NCBI GenBank assembly: GCA_011800805.1
Contig: MPNW01000032.1
Span: forward strand, 140,607-204,606
DNA length: 64,000 bases
Direction of reading: 5' to 3'
DNA from: Hirudo medicinalis
Taxonomy: Eukaryota > Annelida > Clitellata > Hirudinida > Hirudinidae
The notes beneath the pieces were generated by a model that did no database searches, had not been told where the DNA came from, and worked only from the letters and a program-made list of their open reading frames with translations. Positions 27,095 through 38,379 of the stretch are shown here, in pieces; the first letter of the stretch is position 1; every line of letters begins with the position of its first letter. A program made the position numbers and the translations under genes.

Positions 27095-28215
27095 TTGGCC
27101 GTTCTTCTGCGTGCTTTGGGCGAGGCCGCCAATGCTATCTATAACATGGATTGGTGCAACGAAGATGACATGAAGCATGAAATTGTTCTTCAAAACTTGA
27201 AGAGAAATTCACGAGTTGTCAAGGAAATATTGCTCAGAAGGAAGTCAGTCAGTCGCCGCTTTCTTCATCTTCGGCAGTGCAAAGCCGACCCTATACAAGC
27301 CATAGGGAGAGAGATTGAAGAGAAGCTGAAGAAGATGCATGTGTCAAAGAGTTCTGGGGATGAGAGGAGAACAAGTCAGTCATCAGATGACACCATCCAG
27401 AAGAAGTCTGATGACAAGGTCAAGAAGCAAGAAGAGCCTCAAACAATGAGAAGGGAGAATCAAATACCGAAGAAAGACGGCAAAGGGTCCGAAGAACCCC
27501 AGCAATCCTCTTCGCCGGCTCAAACACAGATTGCTGCCAAAGTTATTCCCGCTCCTGTTCCTAAGGTGAACAACTGGGAAGTTAGAACGAATAATCAGCA
27601 GACTGCACCTGTTTCAGTCCATAGGGAGATTAAAAGGTCAGAAGTCGAAGCCACCAGGACACATCCAGTGACAACGTCTTGTCGACGAACAGAGATCATT
27701 TTGAAGCGATCATCGAGTTCGTTTTTTCCACGCAGAGAGTTTCTTGTGCCGAAGACACTGCAGAAACATCCGAGTTACCTTCGATGACCTCCAAGGACGA
27801 GAGGCAAGAACCACCCAAGGGGAACATCTGGGAAACTAGGGCAAAAGAAATGGAGACAAAGCAGAGACCTGAATCCTCAGACAACCAAGCCAGGAGGACG
27901 GCAGTTTCTCTCGGGCAGGGCCAGAGAAGACCGTACAACAGGATGAACGTCATCTCGGTGGTGAGCCTCAACCCGAAACAGAGAGATAGACAAGTCCCGA
28001 CATCGAACGAAAACATGCCGAAGTTGGAAGAGAGTCCCAATAAGAGATTGAGTGTTACGAACAAATTCTCCTCGCTCATGGATGAACACGATGACGAAAA
28101 CACTAGCCAGAGAGAAAACAAAGGCATTGAGGAACCTGCAGGCACACCAGTTTATTGGAAAGCTCTAACAGTCCTTCAGGCAGAAACACCCCTAGCAAGT
28201 TGGCTCAGAGGGTAG
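27095..28215 (+). pseudogene. Unidentified repeat-like ORF pair, frameshifted
   Basis: Two overlapping frames, 27095-27787 (230 codons) and 27679-28215 (178 codons), look like one hydrophilic protein broken by a frameshift near 27680. The first has a short N-terminal segment with Trp and acidic residues (AIYNMDWCNEDD), then a long Lys/Glu/Ser-rich low-complexity part. The second continues with similar composition (GNIWETRAKE, then NKFSSLMDEHDDE). The two parts share a related Trp motif (NNWEVR and NIWETR). I do not recognise the family. Its setting among LINE, SINE and LTR pieces makes an ORF1/gag-type element protein plausible, but that is inference. A SINE-like unit begins at its 3' end. 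Confidence 0.4.
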
Positions 28216-28556
28216 CGTTCTTGCGAACGACGGTAAAACAACAGTCGTTACGTGTCGTGTTCGAAACCCAGCTAGAACCACCACAAAGCGCCCCTGGGGG
28301 GCCGGCGCCATTCTATGCCATTCCTAGGTCAACTGTGCTACTTTCTATTTTCAACTTTCACCATTTCCTAAATCGCATACCAGCTTTAAACTCGAGAGCT
28401 ACAGAGAGCAAGAAACGTTGTGCTCTCGCGTGGTCTAATGCTTAAGACTTCGCCCATCGCGATGGCAGCACCGTCCTAATCGCACAGTTCTTTGAGGGCG
28501 AGTAACCGGCTGAATTTGAAGGACATAAGTAATAAAATGAATTATAATGATAAAAA
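28196..28556 (+). repeat. tRNA-derived SINE
   Basis: The head has a box A-like sequence (TTGGCTCAGAGGGTAGCG, about 28199) and a box B-like sequence (GTGTTCGAAACCC, about 28257), spaced as in an internal RNA polymerase III promoter. The body runs to an A-rich tail near 28530-28556. It overlaps the end of the unidentified ORF. Confidence 0.65.
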
Positions 28557-28606
28557 ATGAGTTTGACTGGCGAAGCAGGTTTAAAACAGTTAGTTTATCA
28601 TAAAAC

Positions 28607-29440
28607 TCATTTCATACAAAAATCACAAGGAAATTCTGTGGGGATTCGCTGTTCCACCACATCGAAGAACACGTCCCTGCGAATTTTACCACTGACCAGG
28701 GCGAGACTTCTGGATTTCGCAGGCTTGAAAGCCATTCGACACCACCCTAGCAGGTCGTTCAATTTGTCCAGGGTATTTTGGATATCCTTCTTTCTGTTCA
28801 TGAGAAATCGTGCACCCCATAGCTATTCCAATCTCTAGAGGAACACACCTTGTAGTGTACGTCTTGGTGGAAATCCGCATCATGAACCCGCTAAAGTATT
28901 CCTGAAGGATGTGAATAACGGGCTGTGGCACATGATGGGCCTCCAATGTTTTCCATAGGAGCTGACCCGTATGCGTTCGCTAGGTCCAGCCACACACGTA
29001 CAGACTCAGCCGATTCCTCCTGTCTCTCTCTATAGCCTCTCAGAGCATCGAGGTATGCTCGATACAACCGGGTACATCTGGAATGCCTCCCTTTTGGACT
29101 GAAATGTCCACGTACTGGTTAGACATCACGAACTCTGTGGGCCTCGATGCCATGATAGAGAAAAATATTTTCCTCTCTACATTCAATAGCCTCCTCTCAC
29201 CTCCGCGAGCGAAGGAGACGCCAAGCAAAAGGGACTGGTCGGCAGCGGCACCGCCGGGATGTCCACCCTTTCCTGTAGACTCATGGCGGAGGGCGTCACT
29301 GTACGTTTTAAGTAAGTGTTCCTCCAACTTGTCTTGCTCTACAGAAAGTTCACCCGATTTCGGAGGGTCAAGTAGCGATCTCCCGTATCTGTACGGATCG
29401 CTAAAAAAGCTTCTCATAGCTCTCGTCCTCTCATATTTTC
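28607..29440 (-). mobile_element. Non-LTR RT fragment with internal deletion
   Basis: Minus-strand frames reproduce a widespread animal LINE RT. In coding order: FFSDPYRYGRSLLDPPKSGE, then EEHLLKTYSDALR (29417 downward), ERKIFFSIMASR, NQYVDISVQKGGIPDVPGC, then after a break HHVPQPVIHILQEYFSGF, LEIGIAMGCTIS and finally FKPAKSRSLALVSGK. The stretch holding the catalytic AFMDD-type box between GCTIS and the KPAKSRS motif is missing, and frames shift, so it is inactive. Confidence 0.8.
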
Positions 29441-29719
29441 TCCGTCTCTCCTTTCTGCGCGGCGCAAGTCCCTCACTCGTCTCTTCACTATAACTATATC
29501 GTCGTCATCAACATCATCATCACCTTGAAGAACTCCAACATCTCTCTTCCAGTTACTTGCTTGCCACCAATCTCCTTGACAGCGACATTCTTTCCATCAA
29601 ACACATGTTTGATCAGCAGTAGCAGCACAGAGTCAGAAGGAAGTCAGTTCGAGCCTGAAGATCAAGATCTAGTTCCAAGTACAAGCACTGCTCCTCCTCC
29701 ATTATGAAAATGAGGACAC

Positions 29720-30225
29720 CAAAGTGTTGCATCATCAGAGCTGGCATCTAAGCTTGATAGAACTAGAATGGGCAACAGGGCTGCTTTGATGATCATTGTT
29801 GAAACTTCTAGGGCTGTTGGACAAGACATTCGCTCTGAAGAGATCTATTCAGCGACTAAACACTCGTCGGAAATACCGAGAGATAATTACCTCCAGAATT
29901 ATTCAAGATTTCGATGGTACAGCAAAAGACACTTCCTGGTTTTATCTCAAAGGGAAGCTGTTTTTTATTTTGATCATGCCAGATGGATTTCTGGCAGAAG
30001 ATCCTGATTCATGGAACAACAGGGATGACTTCAAGGCTGCATAGGCAATCGTGAATTCACAGGCAGTAACAGATGATCATGCAGAACGAGGGGTGGCCTT
30101 GATTCAAGATACCCCAAAATCCAGTCGATTCAAGAGCGAAGAACAGCTGCAATATGCTTTTTATGTTATCAAACAGAATCTGGCAAATTTTCCATATGCA
30201 AAAATAGTCATGATGTCTAAATGAG
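29720..30225 (+). pseudogene. Fragment of an unclassified repetitive protein
   Basis: Broken plus-strand frames contain KDTSWFYLKGKLFFILIM, then AEDPDSWNN, a DDHAERGVALIQD motif near 30080 and a C-terminal EEQLQYAFYVIKQNLANFP. Similar AERGVxLIQDF-ending proteins recur in many animal genomes, typically in repeat-rich contexts and without assigned function. Frame shifts near 29850 and a stop near 30042 indicate a dead copy. The family link is from memory and uncertain. Confidence 0.4.
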
Positions 30226-30717
30226 TGTATTATAGATATTTTAGTTTGTTTTTATAAATAAGAATTGGTTTTAGTTGTTAGAATTAATTTTCTTTATGAA
30301 CCCTAAGGCAATTGTGGATACCATATTCTCGTATGAGAGTACTTTGAGCGACCTCTAAATATTAATATTTTTTAACCACACCTTGAAAATAATTTTTTTT
30401 ATGAAACGTTACCATTTGAGAGGGTCAGAACTAATATTTTCCAACAAAAATTGTTTTCATCATATAAGGGCCATCCTACTTTATATGACCGGCAAAGTCC
30501 ATCTAAAAAAAGCTAGTTAGTAATAGTAATAAACTAAAAAGTAGTTTGCACACAAGTAACTAGCTATGAATGTGCTTGCCATGCTGATAAATGACAGCTG
30601 ACCTCAAAAAGATCTGGCTCCAGGTCACCAGGCATAAAATAAATATGGCCATTCATGAAATGTAGTAGATGGATACCAATGCATTAACGGGTGCATGTAA
30701 AAAGGTTACATAGCACC

Positions 30718-30840
30718 CAGGGCTATGGAGTTGGAGTTTGGCCTTTTTTTGAGCCCCTGGAGTTGGAAATTTTTACTTATTTACTTCGGCACAAAAACTG
30801 CTGAGTTTCTGAGCTCCAATTTATTGGTTTTGTATGCATA
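30718..30840 (+). mobile_element. hAT-like MITE, left-end copy
   Basis: Begins CAGGGCTATGGAGTTGGAG and continues GTTTGGCC. This is the same start as the element at 30900 but without a recognisable right end. It lies 60 bp before the second copy, in the same orientation. Confidence 0.55.
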
Positions 30841-30899
30841 AGATTATATAGTGTTTTATTTTGCACAAATAAACAAAAGCATTCTAGAATCATTCTTAT

Positions 30900-31023
30900 C
30901 AGGGCTATGGAGTCAGAGTCGGAGTTTGGCCTTTAACGAGCCTCCGGAGTCAGGAATTTTTAAAATCCCAGAGTCAAACTTTTGAAAATCCCGGATGATT
31001 TGGGTCCCGACTCCACATCCCTG
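30900..31023 (+). mobile_element. hAT-like MITE with terminal inverted repeats
   Basis: Starts CAGGGCTATGGAGTC and ends GACTCCACATCCCTG, which are 15-bp inverted repeats with two mismatches. The internal sequence holds repeated GGAGTC/GACTCC units. Such CAGGG..GGAGTC elements are a known hAT-type group. No clean 8-bp target duplication is seen, possibly because of the neighbouring tandem copy. Confidence 0.65.
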
Positions 31024-31579
31024 GTAGCAGCAATGTCATCAGCAAGAACTAGTAATTACCAAATAAAATTAATTAATTTCTAGGTAATTTTAATTTCATA
31101 CACTAATTATTATAAATAAATTGCAAGTTTAATTTCAAAACCTCAATCTGCAACAATAATTCCTGCCAAAAGTAATTGGGACTGTAGACCTGAACACAAG
31201 TGAAAAGTGCTTAATGCAAAGAAATTCTAGGACTCTGGTAAACACTTCAAGAACTCATGTAAACCCTGAGTGTCCATGAGGAGAACACCTTACAATGCAA
31301 TGAAGTTTAAGTGTTTAATCTATTCTTCAAATTATATTACTTAATACTTATTCCATTTTATTTGTTTCATGTGTGTTTTTAGATTCTGAATTCAAAAATG
31401 ATACCAAAATTGTTTTAACACATATAGTTTTGCCACAAAATGTTTTTTCATAACATACAAGCATTAAGGCCACATAGTGTATATATGGATATATTTTTGT
31501 TACTTTTTTAGATTCTGCAAAACTTGGCAAGTTTTAATAAATAAATTTGTAATTATAAAATTTATCAATATCTAAGAAA

Positions 31580-31640
31580 AGGGGTCCCCAAAGTTTTTAG
31601 CTGAGGGCCACATCACCGACTTATGATTAATAAGTAATTA
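31580..31640 (+). mobile_element. Terminal piece of a hAT-type element
   Basis: AGGGGTCCCCAAAGTTTTTA followed by GAGGGCCACATCACCGAC is a frequent hAT terminus. An antisense relative occurs at 17737-17800. The other end could not be placed. Confidence 0.55.
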
Positions 31641-32932
31641 GTAATTAATTAGTAAGTAAAAAGTAAAAATTTACATTAGGTTGGTCTCCAGAAAACAGCA
31701 TAAAAATATTGATAAAAATCCTATTAAAATGAATTTAAATGAGTTATTCAATTTGTTTAAAAGAACATTTTTATTTCAGGATGGATAACCCCAGTGATCC
31801 AGTGGAAAATTTTGCATGGGGGCAGTACCACCAAAGGCCTTTTTCTATGGAGTGAACCGTTCTTCATCAGCACTCATCTAATGAAGAAGTGGTTTTTGTG
31901 TTATTTTAAGTATCAGTGAATCAATATGCACATAAGAATCACTTGAACTGCTCGAACACAATAAACTGAATATGGTTTCTAAATTCAAGGCTAAAATCTA
32001 AGGCTATTTGCAGTTAATAATAAGTTAATGCTAGGTCTAACCATGTATTAAAGAAGAGACATTAATAACATATGCCCGCAATAAACCACTCTCATTGTTC
32101 ACTGTATTTTAGTAAATTTAATTTCTTACACTTTCAGCCACTGATTCCTCACAAACTATGTCATGAAACAGTGATGCAATACAAAATTCAACATTATCAA
32201 CAATACTTTATTAATTAGCAAGTAATATATATTTCAGAAATAATCAGGTTAGTAATAGAATTCAAACAAACGAATGTTGCAGTTCGGAAACAAAAGTTTC
32301 TCTGCATTATGGCATAGTAACCTATACTATGAGAATCAAAGAAGCAGCAAGGGCATTTACGATCTTATGATCAAAGATTTATCCCGCAGAAATCTGGACT
32401 TTTATTAGACGTTGATACTTAACATCTCCTGCGATTCCGTGTTGTTCCCTTTGAAATGATGAGGACGAGCCCCACATTCGAAACCCTTGGTAGATTCAAT
32501 TGTACCAATCAAAGCTATTGAGTCAAAAACCTCTCTCTCATGACAGTACAATTAGACTAGGAGCAATAATAGGACGATTGCTTCATAATAAATAAATTAA
32601 AGTCAATCATTTAACATTTATATTTATATCTCGTCACTTTATTTAATTTGGAGTATTTTATTTACATATATATTTTTTTCTACTCAACTTTAAATAATTT
32701 TCTACCTACAAACTATTTGAAAAGTAATTTATTTTAACGTTTGTAATAACATAAACTAATTTATTTATTTAAATTATTTTCTAAATCTAAATTTCTACGT
32801 TTTGTTTTTTTTAACAAATATTTTCACTCATATAAGATATCTTCACTTTTAAAGCCATACTGATTGCTGCACGTGTGGCATTTTTGCTATAGCGAAGTTA
32901 AGAGATTTCCTCAAAGCGAAGCAATTCTTAAG

Positions 32933-35900
32933 ATGGCTGAGCAACTGGAACAAGTTATCCTAAATCTTCTTGTACCCGATAACAATGTGATATCACAGGT
33001 AATTGAATTTTATTTATAGAAATGAGATGAGCGTCACTATTTCCTGAGATCATGTTTAGATTGATTTTGTGGGTTTACCAAGTGAACTTGGGATGCGATC
33101 GCGTTTTGTCATAAGCAAAACCGATTTATAGAGATCACTTGAATGGATCAGCCTAGCTTTAAAGCATTGTGTTAGGAATTTGCGTTACATCACATCGGTA
33201 GATCTTTTCAAAATAATCATGTTAGATTAATATCGTGTTAGATATTATGCATTTTTTTTTTATTTAGGCAACCCTTCAATTAAAAGAGAACATGAAAAAT
33301 CCTGCTATTGTGCCTGTTCTGTGTCAATTGTTTTCATCTTCTAAGCCTGAAGTAAGGAAGCATTATTGCCTCATTGTATTATTACTGAACCAGTGTTAGA
33401 AAAACATTTACATTGTTAAAACTTAGGTCAGACAATATGCAGCAGTTTTGCTGATGAAAAAATTGACAAAGAAGAAGCAATGGAATGCTGTTGCTCCAGA
33501 AATTAAGGAGAAGTAAGCTATGGACTTTTATTTTTATTATTTTAAAAATACTAAATTTTTATCTGCTTGTAGTATTAAAGGGAATATTTTTGAGACATTG
33601 ATTGGGGAGCCTGAGTAAGTTTTTTGAATGATTGTACTGTGATATTTGTGGTCTGGTTTTTGGCATAAAATTGACTTTAACTTAAACATTTTAGTCAAAA
33701 AGTGAGAAAATCATTGGTTCAATTCATTGCCACCATTTGCAAACACGAACTCCCAGAGGGAAAATGGCCCAAAGTATTTACGGTGTTCACCACTCTTGCC
33801 GAAAAAGATGATTTAGCGCTCAGGGAGGTGTGTTTAATTAGTATTGCGTGATCTCACAGAATCATTAACAGCATAAACTTATTTCAGACTGGAATGTTTC
33901 TTATGAGCTCAATAGCTTCAACTGCTCATGAAGAGCTGAAACCTCATTTCCAAGGTTTCATTTGCTTGTGTGGAGCTGGTCTTATTGAGTCTAGGAACTA
34001 CATGATTCAATTCCATGCCTTGAGGTTTGTCTAAAACTGACTTTTTAATTGCACATGAAATTTAACCACCTGACTTTTCAGGGCTTTGTACCACATTTTG
34101 CCTTCAATTGAGAATGCTCATTCTGTATGTTTAAAACATTGTGGTTTACTTTCTTAGAATGATTAAACCTTTACAATAATAATAATTATCTGCAGCAACT
34201 TATGCAATCCCCTATTGAAAATGCATTTGGTGCCATTAGAAATGTTGCTGCTGCTGATGAGGTAAACTTTCTTATTTCATTCTTATGTTTTAATTATTTT
34301 TATAAAGCGATAATTCTCATTTTCAGGACTTAGCTGTTGAAACTTTGGATCTTTTTGAGGGTTTGGTGACTTGTGAAGTACCCGTTATTAATTCCCATCT
34401 TAGATCGGCTATAACATTCTTTGTTGAGGTATGTGAACCTTTGAGTACCGAATTTGAGTAAATGACAACATGGTATGGCTAATGATTTACATGCCATGCT
34501 GATTACTAATTTAGATGAAGCCTGAGCATTGTTTTTTTAATTTATTTAAATTGAGATTATTTTACAGATTGGAAAGAACCAGGCTCTGAAGTCTTCCCTC
34601 AGGCAAGCTGCTCTCTCCATCTTGTGTGAAATGATCGAAAACAAGAAAAAGGTGTGAACATCTACTTTGTTCGAGTTCATCCATTACACTAAAATTTTTT
34701 CTAGGCTGTGCTCAAGATGAACATAATGCCTGCTTTGATAAGTGAATTGTTTGCCATTCTGTGTGAAGAAGAGGAAGAAAGTGAAGATGATGAAGAACAC
34801 ACCGTTTCATCGATGGCATCTCAGGTTTGAAATTTTTAGAGTTAGAATTTAAAAGTTACTTAATGTTTTGTAATTTGTTATATATTTTATTCAGGTCTTC
34901 AGTTTGATGGCACTTTACCTTCCACCTGAGAAATTCATCCCTCCACTTGTAGGAATTATTTTTGTTGATTCACATGTATCATTTAGCTACCATTAAATCT
35001 TTTTCTTCCTAAAGATGAAGCTCATTGAGCCAGCTTTTGAGAATCCTGACCCTAAAATCAGGCTGGAGCCTTTATTGCCATTGGTGTCTCTACAGAGGGA
35101 TGCTCAGAGAATATTAAACATAAGTAAATATTATCAGTATCTCACTCATTATTAAAGAATTTACATCTTGAGTTATTCATGAAGGCACATGAAGAAACTA
35201 CTGAAAGTTATTTACAAGGGAATGTCTGATGAGAATGACAAAGTCAGGAGTGCAGCTATGTTTGCCTTGGCTGAGTTCTCTGAGTACTTGCAGCCAGACA
35301 TAAATAAGTTTTCACAAGAACTGCTACCCCTTTTATTTGAATGCTTAGGAAAGATATCAACTGATGAAAATGCACAGAGATGTGATTTGGCCAGGATCTA
35401 TTATGCGATTGAAAAATTTTGTGAAAATCTTGGTAAAAATTGTTTTTTAGTAAGCAAGCAACAAGTGAAATTTTTAGCAATGTAGTACATAAAATAATTT
35501 TCCAGGAAATGATATCCTTCCTTACTTGCCACAACTTATGGAATTTCTAATAACATCTGCTAAAAATAGCTCATCATTTGATGTAAAGGAGTTATCAGTA
35601 AGCACCATTGGAGCTGCTGGTAAGACAATTTTGATGTTTCAAGAAGGTTGACACTGTCTAATTGATTTGTTCTAAATTTAAAGCTGAATCTGCTGATGAG
35701 GCTTTGATGCCATATTTGCCACACATTCTTGAACTTCTCAAAGGGTTCCTTCAGCCAACCACTGAGGAAGGGCCACTTAAAGTTCAAGTTCAATCTCTTA
35801 GTGAGTTTGCTATGCGCTCATGGTAACATGTGATCATTATTTCTAATGCTTTCCAATCCAGCAACTTTGTCGACTCTGCTCAGAAAATCAGGAGAGCAAA

Positions 35901-38168
35901 ATGAAGCCCTGGTGCATGAGTCATTTGGAATGGCACTCAATCTCATAGATAATGCAGATGACCCTGAGTTGAGGGGTGCAGTGTTAGTGTTAATTTTGCT
36001 ATTTTATGTTATTTCTATTCTAGCAGCCAAAATACCTTATATGTATGTGGATCAACAGATATAGGATCTTCGGTACATGCTGGATTATTTTGAAAGACAA
36101 ACTTACCATCCATGTTCCTGATGTATCTAAGATGCTTATTGGTTGCATGAAATCCAATGAAGGAATTTCTGTGAGTCTTAAGGCAATACCTTGGATGAGC
36201 AGATACATATTTTAATTACAATATTTTGCAGGCCACTTTCCATGATGATGATGCCAAGCACATTTCTGAAATATTTGATGATGATGAAGAGGAGGAGGAG
36301 GATTTGGATGATGAAGATGAAGAGGATAGCTTACTTGCAAATAACGTCAGGTAAAGCAACATGGAATTTTATCCTGTTCAGTAACACTGAAATTGAAATT
36401 TTAAATTACAGCTTAAGCCTCCAGAATTCCTATATGAATGAAAAGATTGATGCCATTATTGCTTTGGGTGAACTAGCATCTGGTGCTGGGTTGGTATTTC
36501 CATTAATATTTTGTAGGATGTTTGGTAATAAGTTGAATCTACTTTTAGTGCTGCATTCTTGCCATATTTCGACGAGTCCTTCAAAGAATGTCTTGACCTC
36601 CTAGTCTACCCTGATTCCAGTATCATAAGATCGGCAGCCTCTTGTGCAACTGATCTTTGTTGCTCTGCATTTAAGCTCACAAAGAGCAACCCAGAATTGT
36701 TGGGAAATGGTAATGGGAGGATAATTAAACTTATTGCTTTCATCACTCTATCCAATCATAAATTTTCAGTAATGACCGGACTCACAATGATGCTCGATGC
36801 TACAGTTCCTAAGTTGATCGAAGTCATTAAAGAGGAAGAAGAAAGGGAGGTTGTCATCTCTGTGCTTGAGTATTTGAACAAGTTGATTGCCACTGTTGGC
36901 ATGCCAGTCCTTCAGGCTGCCACATCCCCAAATGTGATTTTCAACCTTGTAAGGGATGTTATGAAGAAAAAGGTAACATTCCTTTTGCTTACTAACCAGC
37001 ATCACTTATTTAACATTTCTCTAAAATCTTGCAGATTAAATGCCAGCATGAAGTAGATGAAGATGATGAGGATGAGGCTGAATATGACACCCTCCTCATT
37101 GAAAATGCTGGTGAACTCATACCAACTCTTGCTGAAGTTGCTCCCAGCAATGATTTTGTGGCTTTCTATAATGGAATGATTCCAGAACTGATGAAGAAGC
37201 TGGTGAGTTTAATACTTTTTGTTATGGTTGATCATTCTGTGATGTAATATTTACTTTAAGAAATCATCTTCAACAATTGCTGACCGTTCTTTTGCAATTG
37301 GTAACATGGCCGAGACAATGCACAAGTTGGGAAAGCCTGGTGGTGTGTTTGCCATGAAACTGTACCCAGTGATGATTGCTGGAATGAAAGATGAAGATGA
37401 AGAAGTGAGGAATAACGCAATTTATGGTCTTGGAGTTCTGGCTGATATTGGTGGAAGTCCCATTTTGAAGTATGTAAATAATAGAAAAGTTTGCAAGAAT
37501 GAATCTATAATAAATAATAATTTGTATGCTTCAGCCACTACAATGAGATGCTGAAGATGTTGTCTGACACTTTGGCTAAGGAAACAAACAGAAGGGTAAT
37601 TGATAACATCTGTGGAGCTGTGTGCAGGATGATTACTTCAAATCCTTCTGCTGTTCCTGTGGGTCAGGTAAGTACTTTTTACCTTCTTTTTTTTGTATCA
37701 GTTTTCAATTTGCAAAAATATCTGTCTAGGTTTTAACACCCATCATGGATTATCTTCCTCTGCAAGTTGATCTTGAGGAAAATCCCACTGTTTTCTTGTG
37801 CTTTGCCAGTCTTTATTCTCAAAAGAATCAAGAAGTAAGCATCAGATTTTAATTATGTTAAATGAGGTTTAAATAATAGATATAAAAATAAATACTTTTT
37901 TTTGCTAGCTATTTCAACTGTTGCCTAAAATTCTCATTGTTGCTGCTCAGTTATTGAGCACCAAGATTAGTACAGGTTGGTTAGCTTTTCAAGAAGATAT
38001 TCACTGATATGAGCTCTAATTCTTAGTATTCTGTTCCCAGAATTCAAGTCGCAGCTTTTGTCTTTTGTTCACGAGGTTTCTAGGAACACCCCCGAAGTTT
38101 TCAATTCAATTACTGACGAACAAGTTGTCCAAGTTCTCCAGTGCTCTTTGCAAAATGGAATCAACTAA
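32933..38168 (+). CDS. IPO4: Importin-4, 28 exons, one frame break in exon 13
   Basis: Karyopherin-beta import receptor built of HEAT repeats; in vertebrates it carries histones and ribosomal proteins. Exons start at 32933, 33268, 33427, 33573, 33695, 33888, 34082, 34196, 34327, 34568, 34705, 34895, 35015, 35185, 35506, 35684, 35862, 36059, 36232, 36412, 36549, 36770, 37035, 37261, 37535, 37730, 37909 and 38041; about 1070 residues (human about 1080). IPO4-specific signs are LYLPPEKFIPPL, an acidic loop (DDDEEEEEDLDDEDEED) near 36280, an NAGELIPTLAEVAPSNDF segment, and RSFAIGNMAETMH with NAIYGLGVLA. IPO5 does not match these as well. In exon 13 (35015-35123) the frame shifts at about 35059-35063; the downstream frame reads AGAFIAIGVSTEGCSENIKH, exactly where the family expects it. 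One or four bases appear missing. All other phases agree. Confidence 0.95.
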
Positions 38169-38237
38169 TTGCTAGATTCGATGTAGTACTTGGTGTTATG
38201 TGAACTTGAGTTGCATGTTCGATTTATTGACTTTTCG

Positions 38238-38243
38238 AATAAA
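38238..38243 (+). terminator. Polyadenylation signal of importin-4
   Basis: AATAAA 70 bases after the importin-4 stop and 137 bases before the LSM14 start. It indicates separate transcript ends despite the tight spacing. Confidence 0.7.
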
Positions 38244-38379
38244 GGTCGGCTTTAAAAATTTTAGTTTTTAATATTAGGAAAAATATTGCGTCTAAATAAA
38301 TACCAATGGATTCGCGCGGGAGCTTTGGTGTCAGCTGTTTTGGGATCGACTAGCTGGGAAGTTCGGACATTGCGGTAAA

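Larger units (their letters stand above)
30226..32932. other. AT-rich intergenic region upstream of importin-4
   Basis: No gene is visible across 2.7 kb apart from the hAT-like repeat ends listed separately. The part next to 32933 presumably includes the importin-4 promoter; no specific site was recognised. Confidence 0.45.

Noticed and set aside
27696..28145. 149-codon minus-strand frame
   Set aside because: Antisense shadow of the low-complexity plus-strand ORF; composition typical of a reverse reading.
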